Assembly: GCF_025147765.1 (NCBI RefSeq)
Contig: NZ_CP102265.1
Span: forward strand, 2,765,001-2,829,000
From: Blautia obeum ATCC 29174
Lineage (GTDB): Bacteria > Bacillota > Clostridia > Lachnospirales > Lachnospiraceae
Reading direction: 5' to 3'
Length of the DNA: 64,000 bases
Part shown: in pieces, positions 45,069-54,286 of the stretch
How the letters are laid out: each line of letters starts with the position of its first letter
Position numbering within the stretch: the first letter of the stretch is position 1
The notes under the pieces: generated by a model
What the model was told of the DNA's origin: nothing
Seen by the model: the letters and a program-made list of their open reading frames with translations, nothing else
Databases searched by the model: none
Translations under genes and position numbers: made by a program

Positions 45069-45133
45069 CTTGGCATCTCCTGTATTGTTTACTGGTAACT
45101 ATTTTACTCTCGAAAAATAAAATATGCAACAGG

Positions 45134-45478
45134 TTATTCTCCCCTGTAAATTGCTTTAAATGGCATCTTTTTAACTGCTCTTGCACTGTTTGCCCCCAGA
45201 TTCCGGCACTGCCAGAAACGTGGTGCATTCAGTTCAAATACGTTATGTCCTTTTGGAAGCCGTCTCATCTGCATGGCAATCCTCTGACCACTCATTCCGA
45301 TCCCCGATCCAAGCATGGAATCTTCTGCTGCCGCATGAGCCAGTTCATCCAGCTCCCCGGATTTTTCATGCACTTCAAACAACAGCCCCTCTTCTTCAAT
45401 TCCTGAACAGACCTCGTGAAGAAGATCTGAATCAGCTTCCTGTGTATAAATAATGATCGTCGGTTTATTTACAACCAC
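45134..45478 (-). CDS. pduH: Diol dehydratase reactivase small subunit
   Basis: About 114 residues, PduH/DdrB type: KPTIIIYTQEADSDLLHEV start, GIEEEGLLFEV, and SMLGSGIGMSGQRIAMQMR near 53-71, the B12-dehydratase beta-subunit-like fold that swaps with the dehydratase during repair. A GTG start at 45478, 2 bp past the pduG stop, with AGGAGGGAT upstream, is preferred; the frame runs 33 codons further into pduG. With PduG it ejects inactivated cobalamin using ATP. Confidence 0.9.
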   Translation of the reverse strand: MVVNKPTIIIYTQEADSDLLHEVCSGIEEEGLLFEVHEKSGELDELAHAAAEDSMLGSGIGMSGQRIAMQMRRLPKGHNVFELNAPRFWQCRNLGANSARAVKKMPFKAIYRGE

Positions 45479-45480
45479 GT

Positions 45481-47304
45481 TTATCCCTCCTGGGTACTTC
45501 CGATATAAGACAAAAGCAGGCCCGTTGCAACTGCATTTCTCGGCCCTTCTGTTCCGCGGATGTTTCCGCGTCCGCATACAATACGGTATTCAGAAAGTGC
45601 CTGCATCAGCATTTCCGGTATCTCAAAATCTTCGGCTGAACCACCTACCAGTACCACATTCGGAATAGAGCGAAGATCATGCTCCGGTGCGACCTGACGA
45701 AGCGCACGAATTGCATTTCGTACAAAGACTTTGCGTTTGGCATCTCTTCGTACTTCCAGAATCCGCTCCATAGGAATATCTTCTTCAATACGGAGCATTT
45801 CATCCGGTGCCAGCAAAACTACATGTCCATAATATCTTGGATCAATGGATTCCTCGAAGAACTGCATAGCTCCATTTTCCAGCCGTAAATGAAAAAGACT
45901 TTCCACTTTTCCCATCGGATATTTCTTGATCTGTTCGGCCGTTGTCCGACTTTTAAGTCCCAGCTCTGTCTGGATCAGCATAGTTACCAGTTCACCGGCA
46001 CCAGCCTGATGTGTAGTACGTACTCTGCCATCCGATTCCAGAACTGCTGCATCGGTAGAACCGCCTCCCATATCCAGAATAGCAAGCGGAAGTTTTGTTC
46101 CAGGAGTCGTCATGGCTCCAAGGGATGCCATAACAGCTTCTACACCGGCAACAACTGCTCGGATGTGAAGTTCCTGTTCCAACCGCTCTGCGATCTTTTG
46201 CATTGGAAGATGCGCAGTTTTGACCATTGCTGCAATACCAACCGCTTTTTCCATGCAGGTTTCTCCGGCAAGTGCACCGGAAATTTCTACAGGAGCAAGT
46301 GTGTCAACAGCAAGAATATCTGTGATCCGCACATCGTGATTCTCAGATTCTGCGACATCCGCCATACTTGTCCGGATACGCGTCAGCATATTTCCTACAT
46401 TTGTATTGGGCTGACCATCGATATCCCGGATTTCTCCGGCTTCTGCCAGTCTGTCCATGATCTCGTCAGCGCCTCGATCTATATTTATGGATAATTCCTG
46501 CTGTCCATGAAAAACAATTTCACCTGCAGGAAGAATATTCTCTTTTATGTTCCCGTTCGGAGTTCGGATCACAACAGCACTTCTTTTGCCAATCAGACTT
46601 TTTGCAATCGGTGTGACTGCTCTTGTCTCATCTGCATCCAGTCCCAGAAGTGTCGCAATTCCATATGGATTGGAAAGCATCCGGATACTCGTACCCGGAA
46701 GTGCGACCTCAATTGCTGCCAGTTTCTCCTCCGGCACCTTGTCGATATGTCTTACTTCATCGACGATCGGGATTTTTTTGTTTAATCTGTTCTCAACAAG
46801 GACTGCCTCATCTGCCTGAAGAATCAGTCCACGGATATCCAGTCTCTCTTCATACTGATTCAGCTTCGCAGCTACTTCTTCGTAAGAAAATTGTGAGGAT
46901 GCAACCAGAATATATGGTGTATTCTGCATACCTCTGTCCATATTTTCTATGAAAAGAAGCCTGCCCACTGCCTCACCTGCACCAGCCGGCGTGGATGGGT
47001 TATGGCCGATCATAGAAGATTCTGTGATAATCGTCTCTGTAATCGTTTCCATCGCCGTATCACCAATGACCGGAGCCGCCTCATTAAGCCTCACCAGATC
47101 AAGCTTTTCCAGTGGCATGCCAATCGCACTCATGGCTTCCTCAAGAGCTGCCTTGATTCCGTGAACATTCGGAAGCGTTCCCTTTGTTCCCGTGGTAATA
47201 CGTGAAGCACTGGAGAGAAAACGGAAACTTCCATCCTCTCCTACGCTTCCAATACATACTTCAGTTGTGGAATTTCCTATGTCAACACCTGCAATCAGTT
47301 TCAA
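45481..47304 (-). CDS. pduG: Diol dehydratase reactivase large subunit
   Basis: 607 residues, the full DdrA/PduG length: actin-like ATPase start LIAGVDIGNSTTEVCIG, MESSMIGHNP-like region (ESSMIGHNPSTPAGAGEAVG near 92-111), ILDMGGGSTDAAVLESDG near 412-430 (second phosphate loop) and VVLVGGSAEDFEIPEML near the end. An ATP-dependent chaperone that replaces damaged cobalamin in PduCDE. It starts at TTG, overlapping the pduE stop by 4 bp. Confidence 0.95.
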   Translation of the reverse strand: MKLIAGVDIGNSTTEVCIGSVGEDGSFRFLSSASRITTGTKGTLPNVHGIKAALEEAMSAIGMPLEKLDLVRLNEAAPVIGDTAMETITETIITESSMIGHNPSTPAGAGEAVGRLLFIENMDRGMQNTPYILVASSQFSYEEVAAKLNQYEERLDIRGLILQADEAVLVENRLNKKIPIVDEVRHIDKVPEEKLAAIEVALPGTSIRMLSNPYGIATLLGLDADETRAVTPIAKSLIGKRSAVVIRTPNGNIKENILPAGEIVFHGQQELSINIDRGADEIMDRLAEAGEIRDIDGQPNTNVGNMLTRIRTSMADVAESENHDVRITDILAVDTLAPVEISGALAGETCMEKAVGIAAMVKTAHLPMQKIAERLEQELHIRAVVAGVEAVMASLGAMTTPGTKLPLAILDMGGGSTDAAVLESDGRVRTTHQAGAGELVTMLIQTELGLKSRTTAEQIKKYPMGKVESLFHLRLENGAMQFFEESIDPRYYGHVVLLAPDEMLRIEEDIPMERILEVRRDAKRKVFVRNAIRALRQVAPEHDLRSIPNVVLVGGSAEDFEIPEMLMQALSEYRIVCGRGNIRGTEGPRNAVATGLLLSYIGSTQEG

Positions 47305-47696
47305 CGAAGAATTCCCCTTTTTTCGTAAATTTCTGCTGCCTCAAGTACCAGTTTGGCGCAATGAGGAGCGTTGTATTTCTGAAGAAGTTCCTGCGCCATC
47401 AGAATCAGTTCTTTCTTGGTTGAACGATTCGGACGCAGTTTGTTATACATATCAAGAATAATATCATCAGGTACATTGACAAGTTCAGCTGCCCTCTGGA
47501 AATTTGCATCCATTGTCGGGTTATCTGCTTCCTTTGCAACCTGTCCCTGTTTTTTTAATGTTTCAGCGGAAATCTTAATGTCATCGGCTGTGACATTTCC
47601 TTTTTTTACTTCATCCAGCGTGATCTGAGAAAGCTTTTTGCCGGTTCTTGAAGTAATGGTATCCGCTTCACTCTGTCCTAAAGGATAGCTGCTCAT
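47301..47696 (-). CDS. pduE: B12-dependent propanediol dehydratase small (gamma) subunit
   Basis: About 131 residues, DD_DH small subunit: YPLGQSEADTITSRTGKKLS near 4-23, LDEVKKGNVTADDIKIS, FQRAAELVNVPDDIILDMYN and RPNRSTKKELILMAQELL, all typical. The start at 47696 overlaps the pduD stop (ATGA) and has GGGAGGG upstream; the longer frame adds five residues. Structural subunit of the (alpha-beta-gamma)2 enzyme. Confidence 0.93.
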   Translation of the reverse strand: MSSYPLGQSEADTITSRTGKKLSQITLDEVKKGNVTADDIKISAETLKKQGQVAKEADNPTMDANFQRAAELVNVPDDIILDMYNKLRPNRSTKKELILMAQELLQKYNAPHCAKLVLEAAEIYEKRGILR

Positions 47697-48382
47697 TTTG
47701 TACCCTCCCATTCAATCATGCCTTTTTCCGGATCCAGCTGCTCTGTCTCAATAATATGAAGAAGTGCTGCTTTTACCTGATATTTTGCACGTACCATTGG
47801 ATCGTTGGTACATTCGATCGGTGTTACCTTTTCGCCTTTTACATATTTGGCAGCATTACGTCCAATCTTACGATAGGTATCCAGATCCATCAGTGGTGCC
47901 TGTGGAAAAAGCTCCAGATTGGACAGTGGATACAGATCTTTCTGATGGATGACAGTTGTTCCTTTTGACTGCAGACCAATGCCGATTCCGGATCCGGAAA
48001 GCTTCGCTGCTTCCAGTCCCATAAATCCTACATCTGAGGTATCCAGCACTTTGACAACTCTTGATGTCATACCTTCTTCCTCGATTCCTGCACAGATATT
48101 GCGAAGAACTTCCTCCAGTGGAATGCCACTCATCGTCTTGGTGATCTCTGTTTGGAATGCTGCGCCGACTCCGATCACAACTTCTTTCGGATCAGTGCCC
48201 TTTGAGGCCCTTACCGCACCTTCATAAGAATGTTTCGGACGCATTCTTGTTTTTCCGGCAAAACTTCCTGTTCCTGCCGGTGCCGGTGTACTGCTCACAT
48301 TCTGAGGCTGTGCACCGGATGCCATAAGCTGTACAACGACTGCCTGTGTTACGGCACGTACCAGCTGCTCATTTACTTCCAT
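47693..48382 (-). CDS. pduD: B12-dependent propanediol dehydratase medium (beta) subunit, with encapsulation peptide
   Basis: 229 residues. The N-terminal amphipathic helix (VNEQLVRAVTQAVVVQLMAS, 3-22) and a Pro/Ala linker are as in Salmonella PduD, where this extension targets the enzyme into the shell. The cobalamin-binding beta domain follows: KEVVIGVGAAFQTEITKT near 67, GLEAAKLSGSGIGIGLQSKG near 123 and LFPQAPLMDLDTYRKIG. It binds the lower face of adenosylcobalamin with PduC. RBS AAGGAGG. Confidence 0.94.
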   Translation of the reverse strand: MEVNEQLVRAVTQAVVVQLMASGAQPQNVSSTPAPAGTGSFAGKTRMRPKHSYEGAVRASKGTDPKEVVIGVGAAFQTEITKTMSGIPLEEVLRNICAGIEEEGMTSRVVKVLDTSDVGFMGLEAAKLSGSGIGIGLQSKGTTVIHQKDLYPLSNLELFPQAPLMDLDTYRKIGRNAAKYVKGEKVTPIECTNDPMVRAKYQVKAALLHIIETEQLDPEKGMIEWEGTK

Positions 48383-48393
48383 GGTGCACCTCC

Positions 48394-50058
48394 TTAAATA
48401 TCATTTGCGTTGATTCTGTGAGGAATCGCTTTGATCTCCTCCCAACGCTTACCTGAAACCCGATAACCGGTTCCCGGTCCCATGTAATCGTTTGGTGTAT
48501 TTACTCCGGACATTACCTGGAAATTTTTATCCAGAATTGCTGCCGTCTGCATATAATCACCGATTACTCTCTGTTTCAACATGTTGAGAATATTGTCTGC
48601 AAGAACAGTATAGCCGCTCTCCGCAAGCGCTTTGACTACATCAATTCCCGTGATACCTCTCTTCATCATGTCATCTGCAGCCATAAGGTCGGATGCCACA
48701 TCTCGTTTGAGTGTATCTTTGCTTCCATGCGCATAGGTAACTGCTTCAACCTGCTCATCTGTCACTTCTGTAAGGCCCAGATATTTAAAGACTGCCTGAA
48801 CAGCTTTGCCTGCTTCATGACGAACACGGATGACATCTTCCTCTGTAACAGGACGAAGACCGCCATCCACCTGCATATCTCTCTGCAAAACATTATAATC
48901 ATCAAAGTCCTCGGCATCAAAATTGGATCCCGCGAACATATTGTCGTAGTTTGGTTCTGCTGCATATCCGGAGAAAATAAAGTCTGTTCCCGGCATAAAC
49001 TGCAGCATGGTTCTTGCTGTTCTTCTCATATCGGAGTTTGAGAAACTCTGGTCATTGGAAGATGCACACTCGAGTCCGAGAAGCGCTGCAACCAGATTCT
49101 CTCCCATAACTTCACGGATACCCGCCGGAACACCGGCAGCAACACCGATACAGCTTACTGAACCATTCTGGATTCCCTGGCTTCCACAGCCCTTTGTAAC
49201 ATAAAGGCAGCGGCATTCCAGATAAAGCATAGATTTCTTTTCACTGCTTCCCATCAGGACTTCAGATCCGGCACCTGAGGTAAAACGTACCTTCAGACCT
49301 CTTGACGCATAAGCAGAATTCAGAAATGCTTTAGAATATGGGGTGTCATCACCATCAATAAATACTTTCTCGGTACCATATACAGAAAGTGTTTCTGCAT
49401 ACGTTGTCAGGCCTCGGATACCAAGTTCCAGTTCCGTTGCCTCTTCCGCAGAACACTGCGTCAGGACACCCGGACGACCTGTCTGGGATCCGATCAGAAG
49501 TGCCATGGCACTGAACGGAGCGTATCTGGCAACACCCATTGTTGTCTCTTCTTCACTGAAACCTCGAAGGGCTCCCTCTGCTGCATCTGCTGCGATCTGT
49601 ACCGGATCATCTTTCAGGTTCGTGATATGGGCCTGATTTCCAGGTACTTTTCTGGCACGCATTTTCTGCATACCCATCATCAGCTCAACAACATTCAGAT
49701 AATTAATTACTTCAACCATTTTGGCCGGTGTAATACCGGAAACGATTTCCAGTATTTCTTTACGTGATACATGAATGTCCACGATCTTTCTGGCAATCTC
49801 CAGTGATGGAATTGCCATGAATGCTTCCGCCCGGTCCGCACGGATCGCATAATCAGCAATAAACTGGTCCAAGAAATCAAACTCATCGCGTTTCTTTCCG
49901 TCCAGTTCTGTGATGATACCATCTTCTATTTTTACAGAAGGTTTTGGATCGTATGGGCTGTGCATTGACACAAATCCCATTTCCGGCCACTCATCGATGA
50001 ATCCATCTTTGTTGACCGGTCTATGATCCAAAACCTCTATTCTTTTCGATCTTTTCAT
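48394..50058 (-). CDS. pduC: B12-dependent propanediol dehydratase large (catalytic) subunit
   Basis: 554 residues, matching the alpha subunit of diol/glycerol dehydratases: KRIEVLDHRPVNKDGFIDEW start, KMRARKVPGNQAHITNLKDD near 132-151, TQCSAEEATELELGIRGLTT near 200, MLYLECRCLYVTKGCGSQGI near 277 and SNDQSFSNSDMRRTARTML near 333. It dehydrates 1,2-propanediol to propionaldehyde by radical chemistry with adenosylcobalamin. Forms a tight pduCDEGHO run. Diol versus glycerol preference cannot be told by eye. Confidence 0.95.
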   Translation of the reverse strand: MKRSKRIEVLDHRPVNKDGFIDEWPEMGFVSMHSPYDPKPSVKIEDGIITELDGKKRDEFDFLDQFIADYAIRADRAEAFMAIPSLEIARKIVDIHVSRKEILEIVSGITPAKMVEVINYLNVVELMMGMQKMRARKVPGNQAHITNLKDDPVQIAADAAEGALRGFSEEETTMGVARYAPFSAMALLIGSQTGRPGVLTQCSAEEATELELGIRGLTTYAETLSVYGTEKVFIDGDDTPYSKAFLNSAYASRGLKVRFTSGAGSEVLMGSSEKKSMLYLECRCLYVTKGCGSQGIQNGSVSCIGVAAGVPAGIREVMGENLVAALLGLECASSNDQSFSNSDMRRTARTMLQFMPGTDFIFSGYAAEPNYDNMFAGSNFDAEDFDDYNVLQRDMQVDGGLRPVTEEDVIRVRHEAGKAVQAVFKYLGLTEVTDEQVEAVTYAHGSKDTLKRDVASDLMAADDMMKRGITGIDVVKALAESGYTVLADNILNMLKQRVIGDYMQTAAILDKNFQVMSGVNTPNDYMGPGTGYRVSGKRWEEIKAIPHRINANDI

Positions 50059-50094
50059 AGGTCTACCTTCCTGGAAAAGTCATGTTTTATAAAA

Positions 50095-51246
50095 TTAGAA
50101 AGACCAGAGTTTCTTGTAAATCTTCATAATATCCTCTTTGGTCGGGGTTCTTGGATTGCTTGGCGTGCACGCATCCGCAAGCGCTGCATCTGCCATCTTA
50201 TCAATTGCTCCGAAGTATTCGTCCGGGCTGATTGTTCCAATCTCCTGGATTGTCATAGGGATATTCATTTCTTTCTGCATAAACTGAATCCAGTTTACAA
50301 GAGAACGAACGCTCATTACCTGGTTGTAATTGCTCAGTCCCAGGATATGTGCTACAGATGCGTATCTCTCTACTGCAGGAAGATATGTTTTCTGGCTTCT
50401 GCTTCTCTTGTTGATATTTGCATTAAACTCAACAATATGAGGTAAAAGCATTGCATTAGCTCTTCCATGAGGAATATGGAACTGTGCACCAAGCTGATGA
50501 GCCATACTGTGTGTAATTCCAAGGCCCGCTGTATTGAAGGAAAGACCTGCCAGGCAGGATGCTACATGCATTTTCTGTCTTGCATGCATATCGCTTCCAT
50601 CAAGATAAGCTCTCAGAAGGAATACGCCGCAAATCTCCATCGCTTTTTCTGCAAGTGCTGCTGAAAACTCATTATGTCCTGTACTTACATAAGATTCCAG
50701 CGCATGGGTAAACACGTCCATACCTGTATCTGCTGTAATAGCCGGCGGTACGCTTTTAACTAATTCTGCATCCAGGATTGCTTCATCTGCTGTAAGGTCT
50801 GGTGAAACAAGTGGATATTTTACTTTTGCTTCTGTATCGTTTACGACTGCAAAGGATGTAACCTCTGAACCAGTTCCACTGGTAGTTGGAACGGCAATCA
50901 GTCCTACTTTACCGTAGTTGTTGATCTTCAGTGCAAACTCACGGATTGCTTTAGAAGAGTCGATAGCGGAACCGCCGCCAACAGCGACAACTGCTTCCGG
51001 CTGATAGCTTAAGAACTTTTTAACTCCGTCTGCAATCTTATCTACAGGCGCATCCGGTACTACGTTGCTGAAAATATCATATTCAATGCCGCCTTTTGCC
51101 AAAGGCTCTGTGATCAGATCAATCATTTTGCTCTGCACAACAAATGGATCGGTGATAACGAGAACTCTTTTATATGGAATCTCTCTTAAGCGATCTAGAG
51201 CGTTGTCTCCAAAATGAATGACTGTTTTCATTCCAAAGGTCTTCAT
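50095..51246 (-). CDS. pduQ: Iron-dependent 1-propanol dehydrogenase
   Basis: 383 residues, group III iron alcohol dehydrogenase: VVAVGGGSAIDSSKAIREFA near 92-111 (NAD site), PTTSGTGSEVTSFAVVND near 125 and metal ligands in ITHSMAHQLGAQFHIPHGRAN near 250-270. It reduces propionaldehyde to 1-propanol and returns NAD+ for PduP. It has no encapsulation-peptide extension. It lies between the DeoR gene (16 bp) and pduC (36 bp). Confidence 0.92.
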   Translation of the reverse strand: MKTFGMKTVIHFGDNALDRLREIPYKRVLVITDPFVVQSKMIDLITEPLAKGGIEYDIFSNVVPDAPVDKIADGVKKFLSYQPEAVVAVGGGSAIDSSKAIREFALKINNYGKVGLIAVPTTSGTGSEVTSFAVVNDTEAKVKYPLVSPDLTADEAILDAELVKSVPPAITADTGMDVFTHALESYVSTGHNEFSAALAEKAMEICGVFLLRAYLDGSDMHARQKMHVASCLAGLSFNTAGLGITHSMAHQLGAQFHIPHGRANAMLLPHIVEFNANINKRSRSQKTYLPAVERYASVAHILGLSNYNQVMSVRSLVNWIQFMQKEMNIPMTIQEIGTISPDEYFGAIDKMADAALADACTPSNPRTPTKEDIMKIYKKLWSF

Positions 51247-51262
51247 ATCTGTTGCTTCCTTT

Positions 51263-52036
51263 CTATGGCTGCATACCAGGATAACGGCACTCTACGCCTT
51301 CTTCGGCAAAATGTGCCAGCCACTTCTCAGATGGCTTCCTGTCTGTTACAACCACATCTATATCCCGCAGTTTTCCTGCAACGGAAAATGCGGTCTGATC
51401 AAATTTTGTACTGTCTACTACCAGAATCTTCTCACGGCCGGACGCAATCATTGCTTTTTTGGTCGTGCCAAAAGCTTCCTGCGATTCCATGATCCCCCAT
51501 TCATGATCCAGTGCCTTGCAGGAGATGATTACTTTGTCCACATAATAGGAACGAATCGCATCTTCTGTCTTTGACCCAAGAAAAGCAAGATATCCCTCTT
51601 TCATAACGCCACCGGTGGAAATGATATTCCATCCCGAAACATCAGATAATTCCAGAAGGATCTCCATGGAATTGGTGATCACGGTGAGTCTTTCTTTTTC
51701 TTTCAGTGCCTTTGCAATAAATACTGCAGTGGTACTCGCATCAAGAAAAATATGATCACCTTCCTGCACCAGAGAGGCTGCTAGATCAGCCATCTGCTGT
51801 TTGCCGCTTACATTCTGGTTTTTTCGAATATTAAAGGGCAAGTCAATGCTTACATCCTCATTTATAACAGCACCACCATAACTTTTGGTGGCCAGTCCCT
51901 CTTTTTCAAGCTTGTCGAGGTCACGGCGAATTGTTTCTTCAGAAACCTCATAAAGCTGACTGAGTTCGCTTACAACGACCCGTTTCTCAGCCTGTAATTT
52001 CTCAAGAATTAAATTTCGTCTTTCTAATGCCAGCAT
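51263..52036 (-). CDS. DeoR/GlpR-family regulator embedded in the BMC locus
   Basis: 257 residues: winged helix-turn-helix at 1-60 (RRNLILEKLQAEKRVVVSEL, YEVSEETIRRDLDKLEKEG) and a DeoR C-terminal sensor (about 75-235; GDHIFLDASTTAVFIAKAL near 92, and GYLAFLGSKTEDAIRSYYVD near 147) that binds sugar phosphates in relatives. Fuculose-1- or rhamnulose-1-phosphate would be a sensible signal. Located between pduT and pduQ on the same strand; the phased T-tract regions at 60041-60097 and 63592-63631 are candidate targets (inference). Confidence 0.9.
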   Translation of the reverse strand: MLALERRNLILEKLQAEKRVVVSELSQLYEVSEETIRRDLDKLEKEGLATKSYGGAVINEDVSIDLPFNIRKNQNVSGKQQMADLAASLVQEGDHIFLDASTTAVFIAKALKEKERLTVITNSMEILLELSDVSGWNIISTGGVMKEGYLAFLGSKTEDAIRSYYVDKVIISCKALDHEWGIMESQEAFGTTKKAMIASGREKILVVDSTKFDQTAFSVAGKLRDIDVVVTDRKPSEKWLAHFAEEGVECRYPGMQP

Positions 52037-52083
52037 TTACTTTGCCCCCTTTTGAGAACATTTATTTTATTTCTTTTAATTCA

Positions 52084-52632
52084 TTAAAGAATAGAATCGA
52101 TCATTCTCTGATCCGGATGAGCAATTACTGAAGAATCCAGATACATTCCCTTGGATGCTACAAGCTGTTTTGCTTTTTCGATGGAAGCTTCTACTGCTGA
52201 AACTTCTCCGGTAAGAAGCATGTAGGATTTTCCACACATACCTTTTGCAATACGTAATTCGATAACATCTACGATTGCTGTTTTTGCTGCCTGGTCAGCT
52301 GCTTCGATGATAGAAGCTGCATCATATGTTTCAAGGATTCCCAGAGCGCTGATCCCCTCGATCTGTGTTGTTCCATACATAGCCGGGAAGAGAGACTCAT
52401 GAGGATTACCAAGTACAAAACTGTCGATGCATTTGTCCTCGTAAGTAGTTACTGCAGCGTCAACTGCTGCTTTTACTGCACTTAAATCGCCTGTGATAAT
52501 TGCAATATATTTTCCCGGACATACGGTCTGTGCCTCGACGATCTCTACTTCAGATGTCTTAACCATGGCATCCGCTGCTGTGATACCTGTGGCAGTGGTT
52601 TTAAATTCAATCATTCCGATTGCTTTACTCAT
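52084..52632 (-). CDS. pduT: Tandem-BMC (BMC-T) shell protein, PduT-like
   Basis: About 182 residues with two BMC domains: SKAIGMIEFKTTATGITAAD start and GISALGILETYDAASIIEAAD opening the second near 92. Trimers of such proteins make pseudohexameric shell tiles. Cys38 (AQTVCPGKY) sits where Salmonella PduT has the cysteine that holds a [4Fe-4S] cluster in the pore. The neighbour pduS supports an electron-transfer tile. The start at 52632 (MSKAIG) is chosen for AAGGAC upstream; the frame extends ten codons further. Confidence 0.9.
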   Translation of the reverse strand: MSKAIGMIEFKTTATGITAADAMVKTSEVEIVEAQTVCPGKYIAIITGDLSAVKAAVDAAVTTYEDKCIDSFVLGNPHESLFPAMYGTTQIEGISALGILETYDAASIIEAADQAAKTAIVDVIELRIAKGMCGKSYMLLTGEVSAVEASIEKAKQLVASKGMYLDSSVIAHPDQRMIDSIL

Positions 52633-52648
52633 TTTCTGCACGTCCTTT

Positions 52649-53977
52649 CTACTTTGCTGCAATTATGATGTGGCGGTCTGTTACTTCAGTTACTTTACCA
52701 GAGATACTTGCATGAATGCTTACGCTTAATCCGTCAGCATGCTGTGCGATCATCTGTCCCTTGGTTACCATGTCGCCTGTTTTCACAATTGCCTGTGCCG
52801 GTGCGCCGATATGCTGGCTTAAAAGGATCTTAACCTTGGATACCGGAACTACATTCTCATCCATCGGTGCATCCTTATCGTATTTTGTCAGTCCGAGGCG
52901 AGCCATCAGACGTTCTTCCGGAACCTTACGATATTCTCGTGAAGGCTGAACCGGTACCGGCTGTACTCCCTGAGGAGGTCTGATACCTGCTTTTCGAAGT
53001 CCGCCCTTCATGTCTGCAAGAAGTGTTCTTGGCGCCAGACTCTGTGGGCAGGCATACATTTCACATACACCGCAGGAACTGCAGAATGCAGAATCGATGT
53101 ATGGATTTACATCTCTGAAATCTCCGGCAGATGCTGCTCTCATAAAGCGGGCCGGATCGATCGGATGTCCAAGATTATGTCTTGGGCAAAGGTCCGTACA
53201 GGTATTACACTGGCAGCAGATAGATGCTGCACGTTTTAAATCTATTGCTGATGTTCTCTGTTTCTTCATAACGATCTGATGATCTCTTGGAAGAACGAGA
53301 ACAGCGTTTGTTGTTTTGGTCACCGGATCTGCTCCGTTGCCAATGCGTCCCATCATAGGTCCGCCAACAAAATAAACAGGATCTTTGGTAGTAATATTAC
53401 CAGCCTGTGCTACTACTTCGTCTAAAGTACATCCAAGCGGTACTTTAACTGTAACCGGATGTTCAACTTCTGCTACGACTGATACGTATTTTTCTGTAAC
53501 AGGTTTCTGGGATTCCAGTGCCTGATATACATTGTAGATCGTCTCTACGTTGAATACGATGACGCCCTGCTCAATCGGCAGTCCGCCTGGTCTGCATACA
53601 CGTCCGGTTGCTTCATAGATCAGCACAACTTCATCACCCATCGGATATACTTCATCAAGAAGATGAAGTTTCAGACCAGGGAATTCTTCAATGTGCTGCT
53701 GCAGTGCTTTAACTGTCTGTACATATGATTTCTTGATTCCGATAATGGCCTGTGAAGCACCAACTGTCTCCATAACCGTATGGAAAGTTTTCATGATCTC
53801 ATATGCATGTTTTTCAAGCAGCTGTCTGTGAAGTTTCAGCAATGGTTCACACTCGGCACAGTTCAAAAGAATTGTGTCCGCCTTGTCTGTAAGCTTGGCA
53901 TATGACGGGAATCCGGCACCACCTGCACCTACAACACCATTGTCCTGCATAATTTTCTGTAAATCTTTGATTTCCAT
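52649..53977 (-). CDS. pduS: PduS-type RnfC-like flavo-iron-sulfur protein
   Basis: About 442 residues: Gly-rich VVGAGGAGFPSYAKLTDKAD near 15-34, NCAECEPLLKLHRQLLEKH (NADH/FMN-type RnfC region) near 40, an SLBB-like segment, and two [4Fe-4S] motifs, CCQCNTCTDLCPRHNLGHP near 255 and CSSCGVCEMYACPQSL near 300. In Salmonella, PduS is a cobalamin reductase that binds PduT; here it could also move electrons across the shell for the radical enzymes. The start at 53977 (MEIKDL) follows GGAG and lies 4 bp after the preceding stop; the frame runs nine codons further. Confidence 0.9.
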   Translation of the reverse strand: MEIKDLQKIMQDNGVVGAGGAGFPSYAKLTDKADTILLNCAECEPLLKLHRQLLEKHAYEIMKTFHTVMETVGASQAIIGIKKSYVQTVKALQQHIEEFPGLKLHLLDEVYPMGDEVVLIYEATGRVCRPGGLPIEQGVIVFNVETIYNVYQALESQKPVTEKYVSVVAEVEHPVTVKVPLGCTLDEVVAQAGNITTKDPVYFVGGPMMGRIGNGADPVTKTTNAVLVLPRDHQIVMKKQRTSAIDLKRAASICCQCNTCTDLCPRHNLGHPIDPARFMRAASAGDFRDVNPYIDSAFCSSCGVCEMYACPQSLAPRTLLADMKGGLRKAGIRPPQGVQPVPVQPSREYRKVPEERLMARLGLTKYDKDAPMDENVVPVSKVKILLSQHIGAPAQAIVKTGDMVTKGQMIAQHADGLSVSIHASISGKVTEVTDRHIIIAAK

Positions 53978-53981
53978 GGCG

Positions 53982-54248
53982 TTACTCCAATCCTGCACCA
54001 TCATCGACGATTCCGACTATTGCCGCATCGATCGGTGCTGTTTCTTCGCCGCAGCCAATTCTTGCTGCGCTTCCTTGTGCCACCAACACATATTCCCCGA
54101 TACCTGCACCGATAATATCGATTGCAACGATCTGGGATAAGTCAGCTTTCATATGATGCACCGGCTCCACGATCATGAATTTCTGTCCTATTAACTTGTC
54201 GCTCTTCCGCGTGGAAACCACGCTTCCAACTACTTTACCTACTATCAT
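53982..54248 (-). CDS. pduN: BMC vertex protein (EutN/CcmL/PduN pentamer)
   Basis: 88 residues, single BMV domain: IVGKVVGSVVSTRKSDKLIG start, KFMIVEPV, VAIDIIGAGIGEYVLVAQGS near 42-61 and APIDAAIVGIVD. Pentamers cap the vertices of the icosahedral shell. Only one such gene is present. RBS GGAGG; the stop lies 4 bp before pduS. Confidence 0.92.
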   Translation of the reverse strand: MIVGKVVGSVVSTRKSDKLIGQKFMIVEPVHHMKADLSQIVAIDIIGAGIGEYVLVAQGSAARIGCGEETAPIDAAIVGIVDDGAGLE

Positions 54249-54286
54249 GTGTGTGCCTCCGCATGTTATTCCTATAATCCCTCTAT

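Noticed and set aside
45479..45577. Upstream extension of pduH into pduG
   Set aside because: The residues do not look like PduH, while a GTG with AGGAGGGAT lies just after the pduG stop.
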